Assembly: GCF_009829325.1 (NCBI RefSeq)
Contig: NZ_VUOS01000017.1
Location: 1 to 64,000 of the forward strand
Direction: 5' to 3'
From: Nocardia sp. CY41
GTDB taxonomy: Bacteria > Actinomycetota > Actinomycetes > Mycobacteriales > Mycobacteriaceae
Length of the DNA stretch: 64,000 nucleotides
A model generated the notes under the pieces. That model saw only the letters and a list, made by a program, of their open reading frames with translations, made no database searches and was not told where the DNA came from. The position numbers and the translations under genes were made by a program. Shown in pieces: positions 34,675-43,847 of this stretch; within the stretch, counting starts at the first letter, position 1, and each line of letters opens with the position of its first letter.

Positions 34675-35211
34675 TCAGCCCTGCGTCAATTCGAGATACG
34701 GCTTTTGCAGATGGGCCGGCGGCTGAACCGACTGGAAACGGGACTCCGGCCCGAGCACGTCACCGCTACGCACGCCTCGAAAAAGTTCGGAGCCTTGCGC
34801 GGAGCGAATGACCTGCGTGGGAGCGGAGCCCGTGATGAAGATGTAGAGATTGTCGGTCGGGCGGTCGAACCCGGACTCCGGAAGATTGGACCAGCAGTAT
34901 CCGGGAAGATTCGCTGCCGAATTCAACTTTTCCGCTGGTAGACCGGATGCCGCTATGACGACGCGATCCCACTGATCATCCCACCCCGCGGCTTCGGTCA
35001 GCGTCCGCAGCGAATAGGTGCCCGGCTGCGCAGCCCGCTCTCTGATGGAGCGCCGCAATTCGGTCGCGGAACCCAGCGGCTCGGCCCGCGACTCCAGATC
35101 GAAGCTCGCCGAGCACTGCGAAGCGGTCTCACCACGGTCATTCGACGTGGAGCATGCCGCACCGGCCAGCAGGCACAGAGCTACAGCCGTTATCCGGAGA
35201 AGAGCACGCAT
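34675..35211 (-). CDS. Putative lipoprotein, third gene of an ESX-type operon
   Basis: The 178-residue protein has a signal peptide MRALLRITAVALCLLAGAAC with lipobox LAGA-C, so Cys-20 should be lipidated and the mature protein anchored outside the membrane. The mature part has several Cys residues (QCSASF, YCWSNLP) and a WDDQWDRVVI segment; it resembles DUF3558-like actinobacterial lipoproteins only loosely. It begins 3 bp after the stop of the toxin-like protein, so the two are co-translated. A lipoprotein beside a secreted toxin-like protein could protect the producer, or it could be a secretion partner; this is inference. Confidence 0.65.
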   Translation of the reverse strand: MRALLRITAVALCLLAGAACSTSNDRGETASQCSASFDLESRAEPLGSATELRRSIRERAAQPGTYSLRTLTEAAGWDDQWDRVVIAASGLPAEKLNSAANLPGYCWSNLPESGFDRPTDNLYIFITGSAPTQVIRSAQGSELFRGVRSGDVLGPESRFQSVQPPAHLQKPYLELTQG

Positions 35212-35214
35212 AGA

Positions 35215-36426
35215 TCACCGACCTGCCGGAAGCGGGATGTCAGCACGCGCCGGGTGGCCGTTCTTGTCCACTTCCACCTGGTTGCTCCATGCGACCTGCC
35301 CACTCGGGTCGAGCACGATCGCGCCGCCCTCCTTGATTCGCTGATAAATCAATCGCTGGAGTTCATCCGGCGAGGCATTCGGATGGTCAATGGCGATCTG
35401 CCGGCCGATCGCGTTGTTGTGTAGATCCATCGCTTCTCGCGTCGGAGGATTCGCGCCGAGTCCTTCATGCGCGGCACCATAGTTTTCGGTCCACTCCGCA
35501 CCGTATCGCTGTGTCATGAGTGCGTTCCAGTACATATGCCGGAATGCATCACCGTGGCCGTCGTTGAGCGCGTTCTGGTCCGGATTGCTGTACGTCTTCT
35601 TGGCAGCCTCCTCAGCCTGCGCTTTTATCTCGAAGAAATCCGTGATTTCACCTACTCCAGTGGTTCCCGGCCGGGCGACTCGTGATGAGAGGAGCGCTAT
35701 CTCTTCGGGGGTCATCAGGATGGGTTGGAAATCCGGACGGACGGCACGGATGCGATCGAGCACCAAGCCGGAGGGCCACAGCGTGGCGGGCGCACTCGAC
35801 GGGGCGGTTTGGAATTTGGTGAGAACCTCGACCAGGCCCGGGTCTCGAGGCATAGCGGTGACTCCGCGCCGGGTCTCCGGTGAGAGATCCTCCAGCAGTC
35901 GCTTGATCTTCTCAGCACCCTCGAGGTCGGTTTGCTGGATCGCCGTCAGTGCGGCGCGAATCTGCGTGGTCAAAAAAAATTCGAGCCCTTCCTTCTCGGC
36001 GAGGCCCGATGCTCCATACTTGATCAGGACCTCGGTGTTGGACATCCTGGAGTCCACGCCGCCGTCGTCCCTGACGAAGAAATCGAACTCGGCGGACTCG
36101 GCTTCGGCCTTCTTGCTTTTGATCACTTCGATGTAGCCGACGATCGCATCGATCTGAAGGTAGACCTGCTGCTGGATTTCGATGAGAATCTGCTTCGTTC
36201 GCCGCGCATGGTCCCGGTCGTGAGCCGCTCTGTCGCGGGCGGAATCAGCGACCGATCCCTTGAAGTAGGCGTATGACATGTCGATCCGTGATGCGGCCTG
36301 GTGCGTCTGCTCCTCGATCCGCAGCGCGGCGTCTTTGAACGCGTTGGCGATGGTGACCGTGGCACGTGGATCCCAGGACAGCACCGTCGATACCGTGAGA
36401 GGCGTCGTGTAGCTTCCGCCGCTCAT
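35215..36426 (-). CDS. Toxin-like ESX-type secreted protein with a DUF6973-like C-terminal domain
   Basis: The 403-residue protein is predicted helical over residues 1-120 (TIANAFKDAALRIEEQTHQA through QQVYLQIDAIVGYIEV), as in type VII secretion substrates. A central region (125-270) follows, with sequences such as EKIKRLLEDLSPETRRGVTA. Residues 285-370 form a distinct domain: ALNDGHGDAFRHMYWNALMT, then YGAEWTENYGAAHEGLGANP and EAMDLHNNAIGRQIAIDHP. The conserved D-A-x-R-H, H-E and N-N-x-x-G-R groups look like a hydrolase or metal site, and resemble DUF6973-type domains at the ends of polymorphic-toxin-like proteins. No signal peptide is present. Its ATG overlaps the EspC-like gene by 4 bp. 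Function is predicted from architecture only. Confidence 0.6.
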   Translation of the reverse strand: MSGGSYTTPLTVSTVLSWDPRATVTIANAFKDAALRIEEQTHQAASRIDMSYAYFKGSVADSARDRAAHDRDHARRTKQILIEIQQQVYLQIDAIVGYIEVIKSKKAEAESAEFDFFVRDDGGVDSRMSNTEVLIKYGASGLAEKEGLEFFLTTQIRAALTAIQQTDLEGAEKIKRLLEDLSPETRRGVTAMPRDPGLVEVLTKFQTAPSSAPATLWPSGLVLDRIRAVRPDFQPILMTPEEIALLSSRVARPGTTGVGEITDFFEIKAQAEEAAKKTYSNPDQNALNDGHGDAFRHMYWNALMTQRYGAEWTENYGAAHEGLGANPPTREAMDLHNNAIGRQIAIDHPNASPDELQRLIYQRIKEGGAIVLDPSGQVAWSNQVEVDKNGHPARADIPLPAGR

Positions 36427-36722
36427 CGCTGGCCTGCCTCCCGGAGGTCGATAGCCCAGTACTGGTCCCGACCGACGAACTCGACAACCGCGGCGTCCGT
36501 GACGTCCGCGAATCCGATCAATTGCTGCGCGTGGTAGTGCACAACTCGATCGAGCGCCGTCGCGATCTGATCCACAGCGTCTGCGACCTGGGAGTCGCGC
36601 ATGGTTTCGACAGCGATGACATCCCTCGCCAGGGGCACCGCCTGCCGTATCGCGTCGGCGTGGCCGCGTACTGTCCCCGCCATCTCTCGCGTCTGGACTG
36701 GATCAAGTTCGAGCTCGCTCAC
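36423..36722 (-). CDS. EspC-like ESX secretion-associated protein
   Basis: The GTG at 36722, 8 bp after GAGGGGG, gives 99 residues starting VSELELDPVQTREMAGTVRG. Like the protein at 7814-8107, it has V-x-P-x-x-x-R-x-x-A near the start and two long amphipathic helices, fitting the EspC-like family. It is followed by 4-bp overlap by the toxin-like gene and then the lipoprotein gene, all on the minus strand. This is the second such cassette in the window. Confidence 0.65.
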   Translation of the reverse strand: MSELELDPVQTREMAGTVRGHADAIRQAVPLARDVIAVETMRDSQVADAVDQIATALDRVVHYHAQQLIGFADVTDAAVVEFVGRDQYWAIDLREAGQR

Positions 36723-36977
36723 CGTGCCCCCTCGAGGTCGTATTCCGGACAAGCGTACCGGCCGAAGGAGGGCATCGCGGTCGCGCGGGGAAACCTGGTG
36801 TCTCCTCATGTGTGCGCCGACGAATCGGACGATCTGATCGAAAAGCGTTGTCTTACAGAGGGCTCGGGATTGTGCCGGTGTGGCGTGCAATGACTTGGAG
36901 GGAAAAGGCGCCCCGCGCGGACACCACGACGAAGGTGGATAGGGCGGCGAGTCGGCGGGACTTGCCCGGCCGGACCG

Positions 36978-39152
36978 ATGACAATGCTGCGCATGGCGGC
37001 CACGGTCAGCGGGTTGGGGAATCGGCGGGCGGAGCCGATGGAAGGAGTGTCGCCAGGGGCGGCATTTCGGCGGGATATCGAGGGAATGCGGGCGGTCGCG
37101 GTGCTGGCCGTGGTGCTTTTCCATGCCGGTGTGCCGGGGATCGGTGGTGGATTTGTCGGGGTGGACGTATTTTTCGTGATTTCCGGGTTTCTGATCACGG
37201 GAATGCTGTATCGAGAAGCGGCGGCCGGTGGCACTGTCGGGCTCGTCCGTTTCTACGGCGCGCGGGCGCGCAGGCTGCTGCCCGCCGCGGGTGTCGTGCT
37301 CGTCGCCACGGCGATCGGCGCGGCCGTGCTGCTGTCGCCGGTGCAGGCCCGCCAAGCGCTCGGCGACGGGATCGCGAGCGCGCTGTACGCCGGGAACTAC
37401 CGGTTCGCCTGGCAGGGTACCGACTACCTCGCCGCGGACGCGCGCCCCTCGCCGTTCCAGCACTTCTGGTCGCTCGGTGTGGAGGAGCAGTTCTATCTGA
37501 TCTGGCCGGCGCTGGTGATCGTGACGGCTCGGCTCGTGCGACGGCGCCGCAGCGGTTCGGCCACCGCGCTGCCGCACCTGATCGTCCTCGCTGTCGTCGC
37601 CGCGCTCTCCTTCACGATCGCGCTGACCTGGACGCGCACCATGCCGCCGTGGGCGTTCTTCGCACTGCCCGCGCGGGCCTGGGAGCTGGCGGCGGGCGGC
37701 GTGGTGGCGCTGTCGGCCGTCTACTGGTCCCGGTTGCCGAAATCGGTGTCCGCCTGCGTGGGGTGGACGGGAGCCGGTTTGATCGTCGTGGCCTGCGTTC
37801 GGCTCGACGAGCAGACCCCGTATCCGGGCATCGCGGCGCTGCTACCCGTGCTCGGCGCGGTCCTGGTCATCGGGAGTGGCTGTGCCGCGGCGCGATCCGG
37901 CGTCGGTCACGTCCTCGCGGTGTCCCAGATGCAGGCCGTCGGCAGGCTGTCCTACTCCTGGTATCTGTGGCACTGGCCGGTGCTGGTGCTGGCCCCGCAT
38001 GCGCTCGGCCGGCCCCTCGGGCTGGTCGGCGCGCTGGGCGCGGTCGCCATGGCCGGTGGGCTGGCCGCGCTCACCCAGCGGCTGATCGAGAATCCGGTTC
38101 GCTTCGCCGCCCGTCTGCGCGGTTCGGGCGGGCTCAGCCTCGCCTGCGGTGGTGTGAGCACCGCGCTGGCCGTCGGTGTTGCGCTCGCGCTGCTGGTGCT
38201 CGTGCCTCCGCCGGTCGGGCGCGGCACGGCGGCGCAGAGCCTCACGCTGACGACACCGGTCGCGCCGGCCACTCCCACCGATCCCTACGATGCGGCGATC
38301 GAGCAGTTGACCGCGCAGACCCAAGCGGCGGTCGCCGCGTCGGCGGTGATCCGCGACGTTCCGTCGAACCTCACGCCCGCGCTGTCGAACGCCCGCGGCG
38401 ACCGGGCAGCGGTGTTCGACAACGGTTGCTTCCGTTCCTGGCACGACGTGGGCCAGGGCGAGTGCGCCTCCGGTGACACCGGCTCGCCGACCACCGTCGC
38501 CTTGGTCGGCGACTCCCACGCGGCGATGTGGCAACCGGCGTTCGAGGAGATCGCCGTAGCGCGGCATTGGCGGCTGGAGACGATGGCGAAGGTCACCTGC
38601 CCGCTGCTCGACCTCCCCATCACCAGCCCCTACCTGGGCCGCGAGTACACCGAATGCGGGCAGTGGCGCGGACAGATCATGACCAGGCTGCGGCAGGAGC
38701 GTCCCCGGCTGGTCGTGGTGAGCATGTCCCGGCGCTACGGCGGCGACTTCGGCTTCGTCTCCTACGATCCGGCGTGGATCGACGCCGTGCGCCGCCTGGC
38801 CGCCGAGCTGCGCGCGACGGGCGCGGCGGTGCTCGTGCTCGGCGGGATACCCGATCCGCATGCCACCGTGCCCGCGTGCGTGGCCGAGCATCTCGACGAC
38901 GCGTCGGCCTGCGCGCCCGCCCGGACGGTCGCGGTCGACGACGCGGGTATCGCCGCCGAGCGTGCGGCTGCCACTGCGGGAGGCGGGCAGTTCGCCGACC
39001 TGACCGCGCTGTTCTGTACGGCGGCCCGCTGCCCGGTAATAGTCGGGAACGCTCTGGTCTACCGTGACGACAACCACCTCACGATCGGGTACGCCACGAC
39101 GCTGGCGCCGGTCATCGGCACACTCGCCGAACGCGCGCTCGCGCACGGCTGA
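36978..39152 (+). CDS. OafA/YrhL-type membrane acyltransferase with SGNH domain
   Basis: The 724-residue protein acylates extracellular glycans or lipids. Residues 28-400 are an acyltransferase-3 domain of about ten helices: FRRDIEGMRAVAVLAVVLFH (R/D-x-x-G-x-R-x-x-A plus catalytic His), VGVDVFFVISGFLITGMLYR, FYGARARRLLPAA, FQHFWSLGVEEQFYLIWPAL and LSYSWYLWHWPVL. Residues 450-720 form the periplasmic SGNH hydrolase-like domain: TTVALVGDSHAAMWQPAFEE (G-D-S-H), and YRDDNHLTIGYATTLAPV (D-x-x-H). This architecture occurs in O-antigen, peptidoglycan and lipid modification enzymes of actinobacteria. The first ATG is used; GTG or ATG codons a few residues on are possible. The region upstream (36723-36977) is the shared promoter space with the divergent ESX-type operon. 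Confidence 0.9.
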   Translation: MTMLRMAATVSGLGNRRAEPMEGVSPGAAFRRDIEGMRAVAVLAVVLFHAGVPGIGGGFVGVDVFFVISGFLITGMLYREAAAGGTVGLVRFYGARARRLLPAAGVVLVATAIGAAVLLSPVQARQALGDGIASALYAGNYRFAWQGTDYLAADARPSPFQHFWSLGVEEQFYLIWPALVIVTARLVRRRRSGSATALPHLIVLAVVAALSFTIALTWTRTMPPWAFFALPARAWELAAGGVVALSAVYWSRLPKSVSACVGWTGAGLIVVACVRLDEQTPYPGIAALLPVLGAVLVIGSGCAAARSGVGHVLAVSQMQAVGRLSYSWYLWHWPVLVLAPHALGRPLGLVGALGAVAMAGGLAALTQRLIENPVRFAARLRGSGGLSLACGGVSTALAVGVALALLVLVPPPVGRGTAAQSLTLTTPVAPATPTDPYDAAIEQLTAQTQAAVAASAVIRDVPSNLTPALSNARGDRAAVFDNGCFRSWHDVGQGECASGDTGSPTTVALVGDSHAAMWQPAFEEIAVARHWRLETMAKVTCPLLDLPITSPYLGREYTECGQWRGQIMTRLRQERPRLVVVSMSRRYGGDFGFVSYDPAWIDAVRRLAAELRATGAAVLVLGGIPDPHATVPACVAEHLDDASACAPARTVAVDDAGIAAERAAATAGGGQFADLTALFCTAARCPVIVGNALVYRDDNHLTIGYATTLAPVIGTLAERALAHG

Positions 39153-39300
39153 GCAGTGAGTGCGGTCCGCGGGAAGACATCGCGCCTTTCCGGCGTTACA
39201 CCCGGTCGCTGCCTGCCGCGCTTCGCGGGAAGGGCCGGTAACCTGCGAGGTTGTCGGAGGGGTCGGGGAGAATGGCGGGGAATCTAGCTGAGGAGGGACT

Positions 39301-40959
39301 GTGAACGACGGTCCGCTGATCGTGCAGAGCGACAAGACGCTGCTGTTGGAGGTCGACCACGAGCTGGCCGATTCGGCGCGGCAGGCGATCGCGCCGTTCG
39401 CCGAGCTGGAGCGGGCGCCGGAGCACGTGCACACCTATCGGGTGACGCCGCTGGCGCTGTGGAACGCCCGCGCGGCAGGTCATGACGCCGAGCAGGTGGT
39501 GGACGCGCTGGTCAGTTTCTCCCGATACGCGGTGCCGCAGCCGTTGCTGGTCGACGTGGTGGACACCATGGCCCGTTACGGCAGGTTGCAGCTGGTGAAG
39601 CATCCCGCGCACGGGTTGACGCTGGTCAGCCTCGATCGCGCGGTGCTGGAGGAGGTGCTCCGGCACAAAAAGATCGCGCCCATGCTCGGCGCGCGCATCG
39701 ATGACGACACGGTGGTGGTGCACCCGTCCGAGCGCGGCCGGATCAAGCAGACGCTGCTGAAGATCGGCTGGCCCGCCGAGGACCTCGCGGGCTACGTCGA
39801 CGGCGAGGCGCACCCGATCGAACTCGACTACGCGACCGATGGCTGGCACCTGCGCGACTACCAGCAGATGGCCGCCGACTCGTTCTGGGCGGGCGGCTCC
39901 GGCGTGGTGGTGCTGCCCTGCGGCGCGGGCAAGACGATGGTCGGCGCCGCGGCGATGGCCAAGGCCAAGGCCACCACGCTGATCCTGGTCACCAACACGG
40001 TGGCGGGCAGGCAGTGGCGGCGCGAACTGCTCGCGCGCACCTCGCTCACCGAGGACGAGATCGGCGAGTACTCCGGCGAGCGCAAGGAGATCCGCCCGGT
40101 CACCATCGCCACCTACCAGGTGATCACGCGTCGCACCAAAGGTGAGTACAAGCACCTGGAACTGTTCGACAGCCGTGACTGGGGCCTGGTCATCTACGAC
40201 GAGGTGCACCTGCTGCCCGCCCCGGTCTTCCGGATGACCGCCGATCTCCAGTCCCGCCGGCGGCTGGGCCTGACCGCGACGCTGGTGCGTGAGGACGGCC
40301 GCGAGGGCGACGTGTTCTCGCTGATCGGCCCGAAGCGCTACGACGCGCCGTGGAAGGACATCGAGGCCCAGGGGTGGATCGCGCCCGCCGAATGCATCGA
40401 GGTCCGGGTCACCCTGACCGATGCCGAGCGGATGTCCTACGCGACCGCCGAGCCGGAGGAGCGCTACAAGCTGTGCTCCACCGCGCACACCAAGATCGCC
40501 GTGGTCGAGTCGATCCTGGCGCAGCATCAGGACGCGCCGAGCCTGGTCATCGGGGCCTACCTGGATCAGCTGGACGAACTCGGCGCCGCGCTCGACGCCC
40601 CGGTGATCCAGGGCTCGACGAAGACCAAGGAGCGCGAGGAACTGTTCGACGCGTTCCGGCGCGGCGAGATTCCGGTGCTCGTGGTGAGCAAGGTGGCGAA
40701 CTTCTCCATCGATTTGCCGGAAGCGTCGGTGGCCGTGCAGGTCTCGGGTACCTTCGGCTCGCGGCAGGAGGAAGCGCAGCGTCTCGGTCGGCTGCTGCGT
40801 CCGAAACACGACGGCGGCCAGGCGCATTTCTACTCGGTCGTCGCGCGTGACACACTCGACGCCGAATACGCCGCGCATCGTCAGCGTTTTCTCGCCGAAC
40901 AGGGGTATGCCTACCGCATCACGGATGCCGACGACTTGCTCGGCCCCACCATCGGATAA
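39301..40959 (+). CDS. DNA repair helicase XPB (bacterial type)
   Basis: The 552-residue SF2 helicase unwinds DNA 3' to 5'; its mycobacterial homologue Rv0861c is the best-known bacterial XPB. The N-terminal 185 residues are the bacterial XPB-specific domain. The helicase core shows LPCGAGKTMVGAAAMA (motif I), DSRDWGLVIYDEVHLLPAPV (motif II, DEVH), RRLGLTATLVREDG (motif III), KVANFSIDLPEASVAVQVSG and FGSRQEEAQRLGRLLRPKHD (motifs V and VI). The damage-recognition RED residues near EDGREGDV are retained. GTG 39301 is 10 bp after GAGGAGGG. The helicase-associated protein encoded at 45506-47800 is its usual neighbour in mycobacteria, here split off by five genes. Confidence 0.93.
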   Translation: MNDGPLIVQSDKTLLLEVDHELADSARQAIAPFAELERAPEHVHTYRVTPLALWNARAAGHDAEQVVDALVSFSRYAVPQPLLVDVVDTMARYGRLQLVKHPAHGLTLVSLDRAVLEEVLRHKKIAPMLGARIDDDTVVVHPSERGRIKQTLLKIGWPAEDLAGYVDGEAHPIELDYATDGWHLRDYQQMAADSFWAGGSGVVVLPCGAGKTMVGAAAMAKAKATTLILVTNTVAGRQWRRELLARTSLTEDEIGEYSGERKEIRPVTIATYQVITRRTKGEYKHLELFDSRDWGLVIYDEVHLLPAPVFRMTADLQSRRRLGLTATLVREDGREGDVFSLIGPKRYDAPWKDIEAQGWIAPAECIEVRVTLTDAERMSYATAEPEERYKLCSTAHTKIAVVESILAQHQDAPSLVIGAYLDQLDELGAALDAPVIQGSTKTKEREELFDAFRRGEIPVLVVSKVANFSIDLPEASVAVQVSGTFGSRQEEAQRLGRLLRPKHDGGQAHFYSVVARDTLDAEYAAHRQRFLAEQGYAYRITDADDLLGPTIG

Positions 40960-41000
40960 GCGGAGGAAATTCCTCCGCAAGCTGTGCTAGGAATGAGGGC

Positions 41001-41669
41001 GTGCGACGCTTCGAATTCGCGGTGGACCGCAACCACGCCCACGCGGTCAACGAAGTCTTCGCCGACCTTCGCCGGCTGCGTCTCCTGGCCATCGCCGCCG
41101 CGGTCGTCGCGGCGACCGGGACGGCGTTTCTCATCTGGCTGGATCATCCCTGGGCGTATCTGCTCGCGGTCGCGTTCGCACTCGGGGCGGTGACGGCGTT
41201 GTGGGTGGCGCTGTGGACGCCGTGGCATTCCAGCATCGACAAGCTGTACGCGGACGGTGAGCTGGTTCCCGCGGTGGTCTCGGAGGCGCGCCCCTCCGGC
41301 GTGGTGCTGCTCGCCTTGGTCGATGTGTCGACGCCGGATACGAGCGATCCGCGCTATGCGTTGGTGACCAGGAAAGTCCGCGACCTCCCCGGTCACAAGG
41401 CCAGGGCGGGGGAGCGCGTGCCGTCGGTCGCCGTGCGCACCGACCGCGCGCCGCGGCAGGTGGGGCAGCGCTGGCAATCGGTGAGCGCCATGCCGATCGC
41501 CTGGGGCACCACCGACGGCTCGGTCATCGCCCGCGCCCGTGCGGCGATCAGCGAGGCCGAGTGGCGGCTGCTCACCGACAATCTGGCGCTCGCCGAGAAG
41601 GTGCGGCGCACCGCGACGAAACGGTTGCTGCTCGACCCGCACCACCTGCCAGGCGACCTCGGTTCCTGA
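41001..41669 (+). CDS. DUF3239-like membrane protein
   Basis: The 222-residue protein has two transmembrane helices near residues 29-70 (LLAIAAAVVAATGTAFLIWL and LLAVAFALGAVTALWVALW), then a soluble domain with HSSIDKLYADGELVPAVVSE and VRDLPGHKARAGERVPSVAV. It resembles the DUF3239 family, usually found in Corynebacteriales. No catalytic motif is seen. The gene starts 42 bp after XPB and may share its transcript. Confidence 0.65.
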   Translation: MRRFEFAVDRNHAHAVNEVFADLRRLRLLAIAAAVVAATGTAFLIWLDHPWAYLLAVAFALGAVTALWVALWTPWHSSIDKLYADGELVPAVVSEARPSGVVLLALVDVSTPDTSDPRYALVTRKVRDLPGHKARAGERVPSVAVRTDRAPRQVGQRWQSVSAMPIAWGTTDGSVIARARAAISEAEWRLLTDNLALAEKVRRTATKRLLLDPHHLPGDLGS

Positions 41670-41722
41670 ATCCGGCTGCCCTCGCGCGCTTTACCGGTTG
41701 CGGCGGCGCTTAGACTCGAAAC

Positions 41723-42361
41723 ATGGTTCCAGCGTCCGATCTGCTGGCTTTCGTCGCCGCCGCGGTGGTCATCATCGTCGTGCCCGGTCCCGGGGTGCTG
41801 TTCACCATCGGTCGCGCGCTCACGCTCGGCCGCCGCGCGGCGCTGCTCTCGGTGCTCGGGCACGCGGCGGGCGTCTACGCGGCTCTGGTCCTGGTCGCCT
41901 TCGGTCTCGGGACCCTGCTCACCGCGTCGGCGCTGGCGCTCACCGTGGTCAAGTTCGCGGGCGCGCTGTATCTGATGTATCTGGGAATCCAGGCGATCCG
42001 TCGGCGTTCGGCGTTGCGCGAAGCGCTGGGCGCCTCGATCGAACCGGAGCCGCACACGCGGGTGCTGCGCCAGAGCGCGATCGTCGGGTTGACCAATCCC
42101 AAGGCGATCGTCTTCTTCTCCGCGGTGCTCCCGCACTTCGCCGACCCGGCGGCGGGTTCGCTGTCGTGGCAGTTCCTGCTGCTCGGCACCGTGTTCCTGG
42201 CCATCGCGCTGGTTTCCGACAGCGCGTGGGCGCTGCTGGCCGCCTCGGCGAGGTCCTGGTTCGCCAAGTCGCCGCGCAGGTTGGAGGCGGTCGGTGGCGC
42301 GGGCGGGGTGATGATCTTCGGCGTCGGCGCGTCGGTGGCGCTCACCGGAAGCGGCGACTGA
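41723..42361 (+). CDS. LysE/RhtB-family amino acid exporter
   Basis: The 212-residue membrane protein contains the family motifs VIIVVPGPGVLFTIGRALTL (P-G-P-G), GHAAGVYAALVLVAFG, GALYLMYLGIQAIR and SAIVGLTNPKAIVFFSAVLP (T-N-P-K). It is only distantly similar to the other LysE protein in this window (33933-34577). The substrate is probably an amino acid. It may be read as part of the XPB-DUF3239 transcription unit, with a 53-bp gap. Confidence 0.9.
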   Translation: MVPASDLLAFVAAAVVIIVVPGPGVLFTIGRALTLGRRAALLSVLGHAAGVYAALVLVAFGLGTLLTASALALTVVKFAGALYLMYLGIQAIRRRSALREALGASIEPEPHTRVLRQSAIVGLTNPKAIVFFSAVLPHFADPAAGSLSWQFLLLGTVFLAIALVSDSAWALLAASARSWFAKSPRRLEAVGGAGGVMIFGVGASVALTGSGD

Positions 42362-42433
42362 AGCCGTTACCATCCAGCGAAGTCGGTGCGCCGGTACCGG
42401 CAGCAGGCGGGGTGGAAAGGGGTGGTCGTTCGT

Positions 42434-43843
42434 ATGAGGTTGTCCGGCCGGATGTGCGCCGCGGTCGCGTGCGTGGTCGTCGCGGGGTCGTGGGTGCCCG
42501 CGCACGCCGACCCGCCACCGGATCCGCTGGTCGGCGCACCGGGACTGGGCGACCCGTACTACCCGCTCGACGGCAACGGCGGCTACGACGTCCACCACTA
42601 CGATGTCGGGATCGACTACGACCCGCCGAGCCGTGCGCTGGCAGGTACCGCCACGATCACCGCGCACGCCACCCAGGCCCTGCGCGTGTTCAACCTCGAT
42701 TACGCGGGGCCGCAGGTGCGCACGGTGTCGGTGAACGGGCTTCCCGCCGCCTTCGAGCGCAATGGCGAGCACGAGTTGACCGTGACGCCCGCGATCGTCC
42801 TGCTGCCCGGCCTGCCGTTCACCGTCACCGTCGATTACGCGGGCCCCGCGGTGAACACCAACGGCGAGGGATGGACGTTCGCTCCCAGCGGCGGCGCGTT
42901 CGTCGCGGGCGAGCCGCACTCGGCGACGAGCTGGTACCCGCTCAACGACACCCCGCTGGACAAGGCCACGTTCAGCCTGAACGCGACGGTTCCCGCCGAG
43001 TGGGAGGTCGTCTCCAACGGCGTGCGCGTCGAGAACGTGGTGGACGGTGCGAAGCGGACGGTCCGCTGGATCAACGCCAAGCCGGTGCTCGGCTACCTGA
43101 CCACCGTCGCGATCGACAAGTTCGACTACCTCGAGCAGCGCAGGGCCGACGGCATTCCCTTGATCAGCGCGTTCGCGCCGAACGCCGAGGAGCGCCAGCG
43201 CGAGCTGGAGCAGCGTCTGCCGGAGATCCTGGACTTCGCCGAAAACCTCTACGGCCCGTATCCGTTCGAGGCGGCGGGCGGCATCCACCTGGACGCCGAC
43301 ATCTCCTTCTCGCTGGAGACCCAGACCCGCCCGGTCTACGCGCCGGCGATCGACCTGCAGACCGTGGTGCACGAGATCGCGCACCAGTGGTGGGGCGATT
43401 GGGTGTCGGTGCGCCAGTGGTCGGACATCTGCCTGAACGAGTGCTTCGCCAGCTACACCGCCGACTATCTGTGGCCCGAGCGGATGGAGGGCAAGAACGT
43501 CGACGACGACTACCGCGAGACCATCCAGAAGTATCGCGACAACCAGAAGTTCTGGAACGTTCCGCTGGAGAACCCCGGCGTCGGGAAAGAGTTCACCTCC
43601 GTCTACTACCGCGGCCCGCTGTTTCTGCACGCACTGCGCAAACAGATCGGCGACGAGGTGTTCTTCGGGGCCGTCCGGGACTTCCTCGCCGTGCACGCCT
43701 ACGGCAACGCCTCGATGCCGGAGTTCCGCGCTTTCGTGCAGTCCAGGTCGCCCGTGGACCTGACCGGTTTCTTTCACGCATGGCTGAACACCACCGCGCC
43801 GCCGCCGGAGGAGTACCTGTTCCCGGGCGTGTTGCGCAGCTGA
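42434..43843 (+). CDS. Secreted M1-family zinc metallopeptidase
   Basis: From ATG 42434 the protein has 469 residues with a signal peptide (MRLSGRMCAAVACVVVAGSW, cleavage near A-H-A). The M1 signature is VVHEIAHQWWGDWVSVRQWS, the zinc-binding H-E-x-x-H, with the third ligand Glu in ICLNECFASYTADY. Most relatives have N-E-G-F-A; the Cys here is unusual. The G-x-M-E-N-type exopeptidase loop is replaced by DADISFSLETQTRPVYAPAI, as in the shorter secreted actinobacterial M1 group that lacks the ERAP C-terminal domain. It is probably an exported aminopeptidase of peptide scavenging. It ends 5 bp from a convergent gene. Confidence 0.9.
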   Translation: MRLSGRMCAAVACVVVAGSWVPAHADPPPDPLVGAPGLGDPYYPLDGNGGYDVHHYDVGIDYDPPSRALAGTATITAHATQALRVFNLDYAGPQVRTVSVNGLPAAFERNGEHELTVTPAIVLLPGLPFTVTVDYAGPAVNTNGEGWTFAPSGGAFVAGEPHSATSWYPLNDTPLDKATFSLNATVPAEWEVVSNGVRVENVVDGAKRTVRWINAKPVLGYLTTVAIDKFDYLEQRRADGIPLISAFAPNAEERQRELEQRLPEILDFAENLYGPYPFEAAGGIHLDADISFSLETQTRPVYAPAIDLQTVVHEIAHQWWGDWVSVRQWSDICLNECFASYTADYLWPERMEGKNVDDDYRETIQKYRDNQKFWNVPLENPGVGKEFTSVYYRGPLFLHALRKQIGDEVFFGAVRDFLAVHAYGNASMPEFRAFVQSRSPVDLTGFFHAWLNTTAPPPEEYLFPGVLRS

Positions 43844-43847
43844 GACC

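Noticed and set aside
33933..42361. The two LysE exporters considered as a recent duplication
   Set aside because: They share only family motifs; the intervening sequence and loops differ too much for recent duplication.
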